64,000 bases of DNA from VXYL01 sp965199875 (GCA_965199875.1 OZ241346.1:3286001-3350000), one strand, 5' to 3'; positions 46,220 through 55,557 are shown, numbered from the stretch's first letter. The notes: a model not told the origin generated them from the sequence alone. Made by a program: numbers and translations.

Positions 46220-46955
46220 TTGCTTTCTCCTCCATGTATGCCGGCATCGCATTGTGTTCTTGGCCATCGAGCAACCGGCCTCCGGCCTTTGGCGTCCGCC
46301 CGCCCCACTGCTTGAAGAAGAAGGGCACGGCGGCCTCCCCGCATTGCCTGTGGATGTCCAGCACCCACGCCTCCTCCATCGGCCTCGCCTTCGGGCCGCT
46401 CTCTCCCCCGACGATCACCCAGGCGATATCTTCAAGGTCGATCTGGCCCATCGGCCCTAGCAGCGGCTCTATCGACAGGAATCGAACGGCCGCCTGGCTG
46501 CGCCGCAGGTGCCTGATCCTGGGCGATCCGCGCTGGTCCTCAACCGACACCCCGCACCAGATGTGACGCGGCGCGAGACCTTCGCCGTAGCGGCTGCGCA
46601 GATAGTGGCGCATGAGCGAGCTGCGCTTGGTAAGCACTTGAAAAACGTGCCAATCCGCACGCTCCATCGTGTCGAACACGCGGTCTATGAAGGGTCGCGG
46701 CACGCGCTTGTGGAACAAGTCGCTCATCGAGTTGACGAAGATCATCCGCGGCTTCTTCCAAGAGAGCGGTTGGCCCAACCGTTCGGGGCGCAGGGTGAGC
46801 GCGAACCCCCGCTCGAAGGGATGCCCCGGCGTGCCGCGAAACCGCTCCGCGATCCGCTCCGCGTAGCAGTTGTCGCACCCTCGCGTGATCTTCGTGCAGC
46901 CAGTGACCGGATTCCAAGTGGCATCCGTCCACTCGATCAACGACCTGTCTGCCAT
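46209..46955 (-). CDS. DUF5131 (Gp37/Gp68, three-Cys-motif) protein
   Basis: 248 residues from the ATG at 46955, chosen for AAGGAGG five bases upstream. The defining Cys cluster is T-G-C-x6-C-x2-C: Cys20, Cys27, Cys30 in W-N-P-V-T-G-C-T-K-I-T-R-G-C-D-N-C-Y, which suggests an iron-sulphur, radical-SAM-like fold. Other landmarks are I-F-V-N-S-M-S-D-L-F-H and W-V-I-V-G-G-E-S-G. The family is known from phages and bacteria with TcmP; its chemistry is unproven, with DNA repair or modification suspected. It lies downstream of a promoter and a LexA-like box. Confidence 0.85.
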   Translation of the reverse strand: MADRSLIEWTDATWNPVTGCTKITRGCDNCYAERIAERFRGTPGHPFERGFALTLRPERLGQPLSWKKPRMIFVNSMSDLFHKRVPRPFIDRVFDTMERADWHVFQVLTKRSSLMRHYLRSRYGEGLAPRHIWCGVSVEDQRGSPRIRHLRRSQAAVRFLSIEPLLGPMGQIDLEDIAWVIVGGESGPKARPMEEAWVLDIHRQCGEAAVPFFFKQWGGRTPKAGGRLLDGQEHNAMPAYMEEKANGR

Positions 46956-47280
46956 GCGCACCTCCTTGCATCATGCCGCCCAACAATACTGTATGTAACC
47001 ACACTATGCAAGCGCGATCTGCCGACGAACTGGATGCCGCCCATGGCTTGTGTCTCGCGCCGGGCACCGTCGCATGGTGCTCGGCCAAGAGCATAAGCCG
47101 GTTGCAGGGTGGGTCAAGATGCCCCATTGGCCGATGAGGATACGGTCGGCACACATGTTGGACTCTGGCCACAGACGGGCGTACCGTTGCGCCGTCCCAG
47201 CGCAAAGGGGCGGCATCTGCGCATGACGTTCGCCGTCGCGGGCAGCCTTGGGCACGGGCTGATTTGGAGGATTGCCGCTG
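46956..47280. other. Intergenic region with promoter and LexA-like box
   Basis: No gene seen; a HigB toxin was searched for before HigA and not found. On the minus strand TTGACC (47112-47117) and TATGCT (47090-47095) are 16 bases apart and point to the DUF5131 gene. At 46987-47006 is an imperfect LexA-like palindrome, GTGT-N8-ACAG on the minus strand, one base off the CTGT-N8-ACAG consensus. Confidence 0.45.
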
Positions 47281-47580
47281 ATGGCTGCTGGCGTTGACGT
47301 GAAGATGACACCCTCGCATCCGGGCGATTTCGTCCGCACCGAGATCATTGAGGCGCTCGGGCTGAGCGTGACGAAGGCTGCCGAGGTCTTGGGCGTGGGT
47401 CGCGCCACGCTGTCGGCGCTGCTCCATGCCAAGGCAGTGCTGTCGCCGGAGATGGCGCTGCGCATCGAGAAGGCGTTTGGCGTGAGCATGGACATGCTGA
47501 TGCGCATGCAGGCGTGGCACGGCACCGCCCGGATGCGGGCCAAGGCACACGAGATCAAGATTGGTCCCCGTCGGGCGTAG
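47281..47580 (+). CDS. HigA-family antitoxin (orphan)
   Basis: 99 residues from the ATG at 47281 (GGAGG about 9 bases upstream). The sequence follows HigA closely: P-S-H-P-G-D-F-V-R-T-E-I-I, then helix-turn-helix S-V-T-K-A-A-E-V-L-G-V-G-R-A-T-L-S and F-G-V-S-M-D-M-L-M-R-M-Q. Normally a HigB RNase gene precedes it; none is visible, so this is a solitary regulator or a remnant antitoxin that could neutralise toxins elsewhere. Confidence 0.8.
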   Translation: MAAGVDVKMTPSHPGDFVRTEIIEALGLSVTKAAEVLGVGRATLSALLHAKAVLSPEMALRIEKAFGVSMDMLMRMQAWHGTARMRAKAHEIKIGPRRA

Positions 47581-47585
47581 GCTGC

Positions 47586-47924
47586 TTACGCCAGCGCACA
47601 TGGTGGCTTGGCTTGACCGCCTCGTCGCATAGAAGACTCTAACTTGAGCTGGCATGTGTAGAACACGGCATCGTCGTCTATGCCGCGTAGCCATGAATAT
47701 ACAGATACGAACATCCTCATCAATAGACCTTGTTCGGCAACAAGCAATCTCACGAAGCGTCGACGGAGGTCGATTTGCACATTCCCGTGCTCGATGCATT
47801 CGGCTTCAACAAGAGGTAGTTCTGTGTCCAAAGCCCACACGCGTACGCTAATGCAGCGTACTTCTGAAATTGTCGTAAACACCAACGCGACCACAGCGAT
47901 TATCTCCATTGTCACATCGCTCAC
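47586..47924 (-). CDS. Small hypothetical protein with hydrophobic N-terminus
   Basis: 112 residues from a GTG with a GGAGG about 5 bases upstream. The first 22 residues are hydrophobic (M-E-I-I-A-V-V-A-L-V-F-T-T-I), suggesting a membrane anchor; the rest is charged. Codon use is less GC-extreme than in neighbours. It is 20 bases after the 106-residue gene and may be the end of the drmMI operon. No family recognised. Confidence 0.5.
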   Translation of the reverse strand: MSDVTMEIIAVVALVFTTISEVRCISVRVWALDTELPLVEAECIEHGNVQIDLRRRFVRLLVAEQGLLMRMFVSVYSWLRGIDDDAVFYTCQLKLESSMRRGGQAKPPCALA

Positions 47925-47944
47925 CTACACCTCCAGCACTCTTA

Positions 47945-48265
47945 TTAGTCCATCGCGAGCACGATCTCTTGACCGACAGCTAGAGTCGCACGGTACGTCG
48001 GCGGCCTTCCTCGGGGCCAAGGCGCGTCGCCGCGAGAGCGCATCCAACGACCGATCTCGGCGGCTCGCACCTCGGGGCACTTCCGCCAAAACGACGGTGA
48101 TAGGTGGACGCGCAACGGCGCCGTCGCATCCGGCAAGACGACGACCAGCGGTTCCTGATCCAAGCGACGGCGGTGCCTCTGGAAGACCGTGCGGCCCTCT
48201 TCGAGTACGCGCAGCCCCCAAGTGCCACCGTGCCATCCGGTGACGGCGAAGTTGGTTGTGCTCAC
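47945..48265 (-). CDS. Hypothetical protein in the drmMI operon
   Basis: 106 residues from a GTG that overlaps the stop of the preceding small gene by four bases. It contains W-H-G-G-T-W-G-L-R-V and a C-terminal basic region (F-W-R-K-C-P-E-V, P-W-P-R-G-R-P-P-T). No membrane segment, no family recognised. The coupled overlaps make it a real member of the operon. Confidence 0.55.
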   Translation of the reverse strand: MSTTNFAVTGWHGGTWGLRVLEEGRTVFQRHRRRLDQEPLVVVLPDATAPLRVHLSPSFWRKCPEVRAAEIGRWMRSRGDAPWPRGRPPTYRATLAVGQEIVLAMD

Positions 48266-48393
48266 AGGTCCTCCGCAATGACTGCCGCAATCCCGACGAT
48301 CGCGGCAAGCACAGCGTAGAAGAATATCACCGTGCGGGAACAGGTCACGCCAAGCCAACTGCGGCGGTAGCCGGTTCTGAGCTTCTGGTCCAT
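48262..48393 (-). CDS. Single-pass mini membrane protein coupled to drmMI
   Basis: 43 residues. Its ATG overlaps the drmMI stop (ATGA) and its stop overlaps the next start. A basic N-terminus (K-L-R-T-G-Y-R-R-S-W) precedes one transmembrane helix (about residues 21-40, I-F-F-Y-A-V-L-A-A-I-V-G-I-A-A-V-I). Such small membrane proteins can be toxins or membrane effectors of defence operons; function here is unknown. Confidence 0.6.
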   Translation of the reverse strand: MDQKLRTGYRRSWLGVTCSRTVIFFYAVLAAIVGIAAVIAEDL

Positions 48394-51300
48394 CACGCTT
48401 GCCCCTCGGCGGCGGCGCGTTGGGCGTTGAGTTCCAGGAGGCGGGCCAGGACTTCGTCGCGGACTTCGTTGGGCCAGCGGTAGCGGTAGGGCTTCTTCTT
48501 GGTGCCCCACTCTTCTTCGTCGATCTCGTAGTCCAGCAGGAACTCGCAGTCGGTGGGGATGTCTTGCCAGCCGTAGGCGTTCAGGACGGCGCGATCCATG
48601 TCGGCGTGGAGGGCGCGGAGCTCGGCGATGGCCGGGGCGTCCTCGTTGGGGTCGTGGAAGCGGTTGTAGGTTTTGGTGAGACCCTCGTTGTTGTCGATCA
48701 TCAGGGCGGCGCGGTAGTCGTAGTACGCCTTGCCGGGGGCTTCGAGGTCATGGCGGGTATGCCAGTCTGGCGGGAAGGGGAAGGTCTCGAAGCAGTCGGA
48801 GGGCGTGTAGCGGAGGTCATCCTTCATTGAGGAGGCGAAGAAACGCGACCAGATTTCGTGTGTGCGGGATTGGAGGGCCGTGAAGGCAGCGTTAGTCGCA
48901 AAAGGAAAGGCGATAATCGAATCTGCGCAAACCAAGTGCGCCGGCAAGAAAGCGAATGCCATGCGCTGTCCAACACGCGACAAACCAAGCAATCGCTTAC
49001 TCCCTACAATTGTGACGTACAGTTCCTTGCTGAGGGAACCGTATCGCCACCAGAAGGCAGCTCGCCTCCTACCAATGGCGTTCGTTGTGAGGTGGGCGCG
49101 TTCGGACCTCACCTTCTCCTCGACGATTGCCAACAATTCCGGCCAGTCTGACGCCACCGGTGCCGGATAGTCCTCAGGCACAACGGCCTCTCGCCGAAGT
49201 TCCCGCTGTCGCTCAGCGTCAGCAACTGCCCAAAGCTCCCCAATGTCCTCTCGTCGCAACGGGTAGTCGCGGAAATTGATGACGTAGCGATGGTGAGCGT
49301 GCGTGGGGTTGGTGTTCACTTCCTCGCCGCCGATGTACGGGAAGATCGCGTCCTTGTTGCGGAGATTCTGCGCCAGCAACCTGTGCATCTCGGCTAGTGG
49401 GGTGGCGACGCCCTTGCGGTCGGTGTCGTCGAAGGTGAAGCCCATACCGAGGACGTAGCTGCCGACGAAGCTCTTGCCCTCATTGGCCTTCAGCCGTGCG
49501 GGGTCGTTGTTGCCACCACGATGGAATAGGAACGCGGTGATCTTCTCGACAGGCTTGCCGTCCAGCCGTCTCGGCGCACTGACACGACCCTTGGCAATGT
49601 GCAGCACGCTCACCACCACTGCGGCCAAGCCGGGCCACTTTACGCGGGTGCGCACATCGTAGATCTCGCCGCCGTGCTCGCAGATCCAACGTAGTCCTGT
49701 GGAGCGCGTATCCCCTTGGGCAATCGTGTTGGTGGCGATCAAGCCAAGGGCACGGTTTGGGCGAATCAACGAGAAGGTACGGCGGAAGAAATGGGCTACG
49801 AGGTCCGCGTTGCCGTGGCTCTCCTCATGCATCTCCTTCAACCAGTCTTGGTAGCCGGACACGTTCGCAGCGGCCACGGAGTTCTTCCCTGCGAACGGCG
49901 GGTTACCCACCACTGCGTCGAATCCCCCGTTCTCCCGCTCGAACACCTCCGGGAACTCGATCTCCCAGTGGAACGGCGCCATTGGCGGGTCTCCATCCCG
50001 CAGTTCGTCAAGCCAGCTTCGATACCGCCCCGCGTGGCCGTCGCTGACCTCCGCCGCAAACTCCGCCCGCCGCTGCTCCCGTTCCTTCGGTTTCGCCCCC
50101 TCGAAGAACGCCGCCAGCGCTAAGTCGCCCAGCAGGCGCACGTTGCTGGCCTCGGAGCGGGCGTCGTCCCACAGGCGGCGGAGTTCCCAATCGGGCGTGT
50201 CGTCGGGGGCTTCGCGGATGCGCTGGCGCAGTTCGCTGGCCTTCTTCAAGCGCTGTTCCGTTTCCAGCGCCTCGAACCCGGCTTGAAAGCTCGGCGCGTC
50301 GCCCTTCCAGTGGAACGCTCCGATCTGCCGTTTCGTCAAGCCAACCAGCGCGTCACCGTGGCGCAGCGCATGGTCCAGGAACGTCAGCGGATGATCCCGC
50401 GCCAGTGTGATGAGCCACAGGGAGAGCTTGGCCAAGTCCACCGCCACGGGGTTTCTGTCCACGCCGTAGAGGCAGCGCTGGGCGATCAGGCGGCGGGCGT
50501 AGATGGTCTCGGTTTCGTCGGGCGGGATGTTTGGCACAGCGTCGTGGGCGCGCCAAGCGTCCACCAGCGCATCCGCGAGTTGGCGGCAGGCTTCCACCAG
50601 AAAAGCGCCGGAACCCATCGCCGGGTCGCATACCTTGAGGTCCAGGATCTGCGCTGGCAGCGGCGCACCGCCTTGTTCTTCGCGCAAGCGGTTCAGGATG
50701 GGGTCTAGGGTGGTGCGAACGATGGGTTCGGTGAGTTCGCGGGGGGTGTAGTGGGAACCGGAGCGGCGGCGTTCCTCGCTCGGTTGCAGCACGATGGCGT
50801 CGGCGGCCACCCAATCGGGCGTCGCGTCCTTGTCGATGGTTGAGTCGAGGGCGGCGTGGGCGTCTTCGAGGGTTTCGGCTTGCGCCACGGCCTTGCGCGT
50901 CTTGTCCGTGAGTTTGCGGTCCGTCCGCTCTTGCAGCCACTTGGCGCGGCGGCCCGGCTCTTGTTGCAGCAGCGCTTCCAAATCCACGGTGGCGGGGGCG
51001 CCGTGCTTCTTGCCGGACTTGATGGCGATGGAGCGGCCGCTCGCCTGTTCGAGGCGGAAGCCCATCATGGTTTGGTAGACGGAACCGATGTGCTCCACGT
51101 CCAAGGCGCGGTAGGAGATGCGCTCGCCGCCGAGCACGACGAGCTTTTCCAGCACGCGGTGGATGGTGCCGTCGCTCACCCACGGCGCCTCGATGCGCTC
51201 GCTCACCCGCCGGGCGCCGCCAATGATGTGGCCGCGGCCTTCGAGGAAGCGGTAGCGCTCCGGGTCGAACAAGGCGCCGTGGCGGGGCGGCAGCTTCATG

Positions 51301-52445
51301 GCGCCGGAGTGGGCGCCGTCGTGGACCATGCGGAACAGGGCGAGCAGTTGGGCGTAGGCGCCGTAGCGCTGCTCCATCGTGTCCGGGTGCTGGGCGGCAT
51401 CCTCGGTGAGGCGCTGGTGCAGGCCGGAAAGTGAGTAGCCACTTAGGTATGCGTCGTCCTGTGGCAGCAGATCGCGCTCTTCGGCGTAGAGCAGGAAGAC
51501 GAGGCGCAGCACCAGGGTGAGCAGGCCGCGGTAGATGTCGTCCGGGTTGTCGCGCAGCGGCACGGCAAGCAGTTCGCCCTTGGCGGTGTCGTGCGCCGCT
51601 TGGAACCCGCGCAGCAGTTCGTACAGGGCGTGCAGCACCTGTTCGGCCAGGCGTTCGCTCACTTCGTTCTGGAACTTGCGGCTTTCGGCGAGGAGGCCCG
51701 CGAGGCGTTGCTGCTGCGGCACGGCGAGCAGGCGGCGTTCGTTCAACAGCAGGCGCATGGCGGCGGCGATGGGGCGGCCGGCGGTTTGCACCATGTCCGC
51801 CACGCGGAAATCCAGCCAGCCGGAGCTTTCGCCGCGCGGGGCGGAGATCAAGCGCAGCGACGTGCCGTTGAAGAGCAGGCCAGCCGGCGCGCCGGTGCCG
51901 CGCAGCAGCCGTTCCATGCGCCCGTGGGCGGAGGCGTCCGTGCCGCCCTTGGTGCGGACTACGGCGTCGAAGGTTTCGGTGGGGGCGGTGGTGGAGACCA
52001 GCAGTTGCCAAGGGGATTCGCCGTTGCCGTTGTTCGCGGGCGCTGCGTTGCCGCTCGGCGCTTGCGGGTTCGCGGGCTGGCCTGCTACCGCCTTGCGCAC
52101 TGCGAACTGCGGGCGCAGCGTCTCGCCAGTGTCTGGCAGATGCACTTCCAACTCCGGCGGCATCGGCGCTTCGGGCGTGCCGGCGTAGGCTTTGGGGGAG
52201 AAGCGCCAGTCCAGCACGTCTTGCGCGAAGGCGCGGAAGTCCGGCAACACGGGCTGCGGGGCGGCATCGCCGTTGACGGCGCGTTCCTCCACGCAGGATC
52301 GCAACCGCTGTTGGCCTTCGGCGTCGTGCCGGTTGAGCGTGGCCCCGTGGCGGGCGAGCGCGGGGGCGGAAACGACGAGGCCGGTGGGGCGCACGAAGCC
52401 CAGCCATTCCAGGTGGGCGGCGATGGATGGGTCTGGGGTGGGCAT
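48393..52445 (-). CDS. drmMI: DISARM adenine methyltransferase DrmMI
   Basis: 1350 residues. A long N-terminal region is followed by the N6-adenine methyltransferase core: motif I D-P-A-M-G-S-G-A-F-L near residue 608 (SAM binding) and motif IV G-N-P-P-F near 847 (catalytic). The G-S-H-Y-T-P-R-E-L-T lead-in is typical of Eco57I/PglX-like enzymes. It marks host DNA so that DISARM spares it. DISARM identity is supported by drmD, drmA and drmB on the same strand. It starts 12 bases after the restriction gene, and three small genes follow with overlaps. Confidence 0.85.
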   Translation of the reverse strand: MPTPDPSIAAHLEWLGFVRPTGLVVSAPALARHGATLNRHDAEGQQRLRSCVEERAVNGDAAPQPVLPDFRAFAQDVLDWRFSPKAYAGTPEAPMPPELEVHLPDTGETLRPQFAVRKAVAGQPANPQAPSGNAAPANNGNGESPWQLLVSTTAPTETFDAVVRTKGGTDASAHGRMERLLRGTGAPAGLLFNGTSLRLISAPRGESSGWLDFRVADMVQTAGRPIAAAMRLLLNERRLLAVPQQQRLAGLLAESRKFQNEVSERLAEQVLHALYELLRGFQAAHDTAKGELLAVPLRDNPDDIYRGLLTLVLRLVFLLYAEERDLLPQDDAYLSGYSLSGLHQRLTEDAAQHPDTMEQRYGAYAQLLALFRMVHDGAHSGAMKLPPRHGALFDPERYRFLEGRGHIIGGARRVSERIEAPWVSDGTIHRVLEKLVVLGGERISYRALDVEHIGSVYQTMMGFRLEQASGRSIAIKSGKKHGAPATVDLEALLQQEPGRRAKWLQERTDRKLTDKTRKAVAQAETLEDAHAALDSTIDKDATPDWVAADAIVLQPSEERRRSGSHYTPRELTEPIVRTTLDPILNRLREEQGGAPLPAQILDLKVCDPAMGSGAFLVEACRQLADALVDAWRAHDAVPNIPPDETETIYARRLIAQRCLYGVDRNPVAVDLAKLSLWLITLARDHPLTFLDHALRHGDALVGLTKRQIGAFHWKGDAPSFQAGFEALETEQRLKKASELRQRIREAPDDTPDWELRRLWDDARSEASNVRLLGDLALAAFFEGAKPKEREQRRAEFAAEVSDGHAGRYRSWLDELRDGDPPMAPFHWEIEFPEVFERENGGFDAVVGNPPFAGKNSVAAANVSGYQDWLKEMHEESHGNADLVAHFFRRTFSLIRPNRALGLIATNTIAQGDTRSTGLRWICEHGGEIYDVRTRVKWPGLAAVVVSVLHIAKGRVSAPRRLDGKPVEKITAFLFHRGGNNDPARLKANEGKSFVGSYVLGMGFTFDDTDRKGVATPLAEMHRLLAQNLRNKDAIFPYIGGEEVNTNPTHAHHRYVINFRDYPLRREDIGELWAVADAERQRELRREAVVPEDYPAPVASDWPELLAIVEEKVRSERAHLTTNAIGRRRAAFWWRYGSLSKELYVTIVGSKRLLGLSRVGQRMAFAFLPAHLVCADSIIAFPFATNAAFTALQSRTHEIWSRFFASSMKDDLRYTPSDCFETFPFPPDWHTRHDLEAPGKAYYDYRAALMIDNNEGLTKTYNRFHDPNEDAPAIAELRALHADMDRAVLNAYGWQDIPTDCEFLLDYEIDEEEWGTKKKPYRYRWPNEVRDEVLARLLELNAQRAAAEGQA

Positions 52446-52457
52446 GGGGGGATAGGA

Positions 52458-54530
52458 CTACGCCGGCTGGTGTTCATCCGGTTTGTATGCGCGGATTTTG
52501 TCGATGAGCGTTCGAAGCCGACCTACGCTCTCGGACGCCTCTACGAACTTCGAGTAGGCAGCGAAGGCGTTGTCGATCAGTTCGTGATAGGTCATCACTC
52601 TGATCCGATACGGCCTCAGCCCCTCTTCGTCGCGCCTTCTGGTCTCCGCGTCGTCCCATCCTCGAGGCAGCCTGCCGACAAGGCAGACGGCTTCAATGGG
52701 ATAATGGGCCTCCTTCTGGTTCTTTGCGACCTCCTTGCCGAGAGCGTCGACGTACTTCCTGAGCTGCGCTTCGATCTCGGTTTTGTCCAGCTGTCGCGAC
52801 GATCGCTTGAGTTCGATGATCACATGCGCGCCGGATATGCGCCGGTAGCGGATGTCCACTCGAACGGAACGATCGGTCGGAATGCCGCCGACCACGGCCT
52901 GCAGCCGCTCTTCCATATGCTTGTAGCCCGTCGCGCGTTCCCACGAAGGGTCGAACAGCCAGAGATGATCGAAGACGTACTCCTGCAAGATGCGCTCGAG
53001 GACATCCTCTTCCACCTTGCCGTGGAACTTGCGTATTACGTCCAGCCGTTCTTGGACGATCTCGAAATACCTAGCCGCCTCAATGGAATCCACGTCAGCG
53101 AGATACTCCAAAAAGAAATCCAAGTGCTCAGCGTCCACCTTCTCCAAGGTCTTCAAGGCATGGCTCATCTTCAGCGTCTCGAACGCTAAGATCCCATCGG
53201 CATATAGCTGCTGTTTATGTCCCTCGTCCGCGCTTGCCTTGTCGATCGTCGCGAATACCTTTTTCGCCGAATCCTTCAGCGAATGGGGACGGAGTCCCTC
53301 GTACCACTCGCGGATGTAGGGATTGGACGAAAGGGCCTGTTCCAAACCCTTCTTGTCCTTGAGATCGTTCGTGCTGGTCCATATATGGATCAACTCGCCT
53401 CTAATGAACGAACGCAGTGCGATGTAACGCGGATCGTCCACGCTGAGGCTCTGCCGGCTGGAGGTTGCGATGTCATCCTTGTCGTCTTCATCTAGGAAGT
53501 TCGCATTGATCTCGCCATAGATGTACTTCGTAATCATGCCACCAAGGCGGAACTCCTGCAGTATGTCCTCCAGGGCCACCTTGCCGCGAACAACCACGGT
53601 GATCTTGTTCAGGTTGTCGTCTTCTCCCCGACCGTCTAGATCATTGGAATGGCGGGCAATGCCAATCCAGCCGCTAATCTCGTACTCGCCGTCGGCAGAT
53701 GCTTTTCCTTGAGAGTCAAAGCGGGAGGAGCGCAGAAACGCCAATTTGCTACCCGTGTTGTCGTCCGTGTCCAAGTTGCGGCAGTGTTGCGCGTAGTCGT
53801 AGTCGCCGTACTGGAAGAGGAACCGCGCCTTGTGGAAGTAGTCCCGGTCGGCGACCGTCACTTCCTTGCCATCGACGACGATGCGGAAGTCGCGCATGCC
53901 GCCGCAGATCGCGAATCGTCTGGCAATGCGTTTGCGCAATGCTGCGACCGTGCCGCGTGTGAGGCGAACCTTTTTTAGCTGTCGTATTCGTATCGAAGTT
54001 CCGCATTCATCAATGTTCGCGTCAAAATGAAATGGGGCCGGCTTGTATACGCCTGGCGAAGATGGGTCGTCTTGTTGGATGGCCCTCGTGAGTGCCTCGG
54101 CATCCATCAACAACGCCTGATCTTCGCAGCCTCTCTTCCTGCTGAACACGGCGAACTCGTTGGCGATGGAGAACAGCGAAAGTTTGCCGATGCCCTTTCG
54201 CCCCATGGGTGGCCTGCCGGCGGGCGTCAGCCTGCCGCCGTCGGCGCGTTTCTCGAAGCCGACGTAGAGGTACTTGTCGTTGATGTCCTGCTGAGACATG
54301 CCGTGGCCGTCGTCGGTGATCGTGATGGTCTTCGCGTCGAGGTCGAAGTCCACCGTGACTTTCTTGGCATCGGCATCCCAAGCGTTGGCGATCACTTCCG
54401 ACAGAACGGCTGGCGTGTTGCTGTAGAGGTACAGGCCAAGATGGTTCAGCACGTTCAGGCTGATCGTCATGCGGTACTTCGCATCCGTGTCCGTATCGGC
54501 TGTCGAGACACCGGATCGTTCAATGGACAT
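52458..54530 (-). CDS. BbrUII/HgiDII-like restriction enzyme with GHKL ATPase domain
   Basis: 690 residues from the ATG at 54530, which overlaps the methyltransferase end by 11 bases. The N-terminus is a Hsp90/MutL-type GHKL ATPase: E-V-I-A-N-A-W-D-A-D (Glu45), D-D-G-H-G-M-S (Asp73) and G-R-K-G-I-G-K-L-S (about 110-118). The C-terminal third has a PD-(D/E)XK core (V-D-I-R-Y-R-R then V-I-I-E-L-K-R). This arrangement with a C5 methyltransferase is that of the HgiDII/SalI-related type II systems; the target site cannot be read from sequence. Confidence 0.8.
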   Translation of the reverse strand: MSIERSGVSTADTDTDAKYRMTISLNVLNHLGLYLYSNTPAVLSEVIANAWDADAKKVTVDFDLDAKTITITDDGHGMSQQDINDKYLYVGFEKRADGGRLTPAGRPPMGRKGIGKLSLFSIANEFAVFSRKRGCEDQALLMDAEALTRAIQQDDPSSPGVYKPAPFHFDANIDECGTSIRIRQLKKVRLTRGTVAALRKRIARRFAICGGMRDFRIVVDGKEVTVADRDYFHKARFLFQYGDYDYAQHCRNLDTDDNTGSKLAFLRSSRFDSQGKASADGEYEISGWIGIARHSNDLDGRGEDDNLNKITVVVRGKVALEDILQEFRLGGMITKYIYGEINANFLDEDDKDDIATSSRQSLSVDDPRYIALRSFIRGELIHIWTSTNDLKDKKGLEQALSSNPYIREWYEGLRPHSLKDSAKKVFATIDKASADEGHKQQLYADGILAFETLKMSHALKTLEKVDAEHLDFFLEYLADVDSIEAARYFEIVQERLDVIRKFHGKVEEDVLERILQEYVFDHLWLFDPSWERATGYKHMEERLQAVVGGIPTDRSVRVDIRYRRISGAHVIIELKRSSRQLDKTEIEAQLRKYVDALGKEVAKNQKEAHYPIEAVCLVGRLPRGWDDAETRRRDEEGLRPYRIRVMTYHELIDNAFAAYSKFVEASESVGRLRTLIDKIRAYKPDEHQPA

Positions 54531-55557
54531 CAGCGGCCTCCACAATGGCGGTGCCGATGGCGGCGGCGAGCGCTACGGGCACGGCGTTGCCGATGTGCCG
54601 GGCGAGCTTGTGGACAACGAGCGGCGCTTCGTCGTCCACGAGGTCGTAGTCTTCGGGAAAGGTCTGCAGGAGAGCGGCTTCGCGAACCGAGATGGTGCGG
54701 TCTTGCTCTGGGTGGCCGAAGCGGCCCGTGCTGTAGTAGCAGAACTGCGTCGTGATCGTGGGTGCGGGGGCGTCCCAGCGCATGCGGCCATAGGGTGCCG
54801 GGTAGTAGGTCTCTCTGTGGCAGGCGTTGACGAGATCGTCGTCCCAATCGCGCCAGGTTCCCCCTGGCTTCGACTGGCGAATTCGCCGCCGATTGAGGTC
54901 GGAGAGCGGCATCGTCACATGCGCAGAGTCGCTGCTGTCCGCTTGGCCGTCCGCCAGCGTCGGCTGGCCTTGGATGTAGGCGGCGACGGTCGGTTGGCCA
55001 TCCGAGTCGCCAGCCGGCAGCGAAATGGGGCCAATTCTGGACGCCAGCAGCACCAGCCGACGACGCCGCTGCGGTACGCCGTATCGCAGGCAGGAAACGA
55101 CGTCGTGTTCGACGTGGTAGTCGAGCGCCCGCAGCGACGCGATGAACTTGGTGAACGCCTCGTGCCTGGCCAAGCCCGGCACGTTCTCGATGGACACGAT
55201 GTCGGGCGTGCCCTCTTCCACGAGGCGAGCGAACTCGAGCAGCAGGGAGCAGTCGTCCTTGCGTTGATCCCGACTGCGGCGGGTGTGCGCCGAGAACGGC
55301 TGGCAGGGCGCGCAACCGACCAACGCCGAGACGTCCGATCCTTGGAAGTGTGCCTCGAGGTCCTCGTAGCGGAGGTCTCGGACATCCGCCTGGACGAAGG
55401 TTGCGCCCAGGTTGTTGGCCTCGAAGGCGTGTTGGCACGTGGCGTCGAGGTCGTAGCCGGCCTTCACCGCGACCCCGGACGAGCGCAGGCCGTGCGTCAA
55501 GCCACCGATGCCGCAGAACAGATCGACGGCGTGGATGTTGCGGTTCGGGCTGGCCAT
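54520..55557 (-). CDS. DNA (cytosine-5) methyltransferase of the type II R-M pair
   Basis: 345 residues with all main C5 motifs: I D-L-F-C-G-I-G-G-L (12-20), IV G-C-A-P-C-Q-P-F-S with catalytic Cys85, VI E-N-V-P-G (124-128), VIII Q-R-R-R-R (163-167) and X G-N-A-V-P. It protects host DNA from the overlapping restriction enzyme. DrmMII in class 2 DISARM is also a C5 enzyme, but here the partner is a GHKL-type endonuclease, so the R-M reading is preferred. Confidence 0.9.
   Translation of the reverse strand: MASPNRNIHAVDLFCGIGGLTHGLRSSGVAVKAGYDLDATCQHAFEANNLGATFVQADVRDLRYEDLEAHFQGSDVSALVGCAPCQPFSAHTRRSRDQRKDDCSLLLEFARLVEEGTPDIVSIENVPGLARHEAFTKFIASLRALDYHVEHDVVSCLRYGVPQRRRRLVLLASRIGPISLPAGDSDGQPTVAAYIQGQPTLADGQADSSDSAHVTMPLSDLNRRRIRQSKPGGTWRDWDDDLVNACHRETYYPAPYGRMRWDAPAPTITTQFCYYSTGRFGHPEQDRTISVREAALLQTFPEDYDLVDDEAPLVVHKLARHIGNAVPVALAAAIGTAIVEAADVH

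Noticed and set aside
46956..47280. A HigB toxin gene before higA
   Set aside because: All three plus-strand frames were read; no RelE-like sequence with the expected C-terminal pattern was found.
54520..55557. C5 methyltransferase as DISARM DrmMII
   Set aside because: It overlaps a GHKL/PD-(D/E)XK endonuclease gene, the known partner arrangement of HgiDII-like R-M systems, and class 1 DISARM already has DrmMI.
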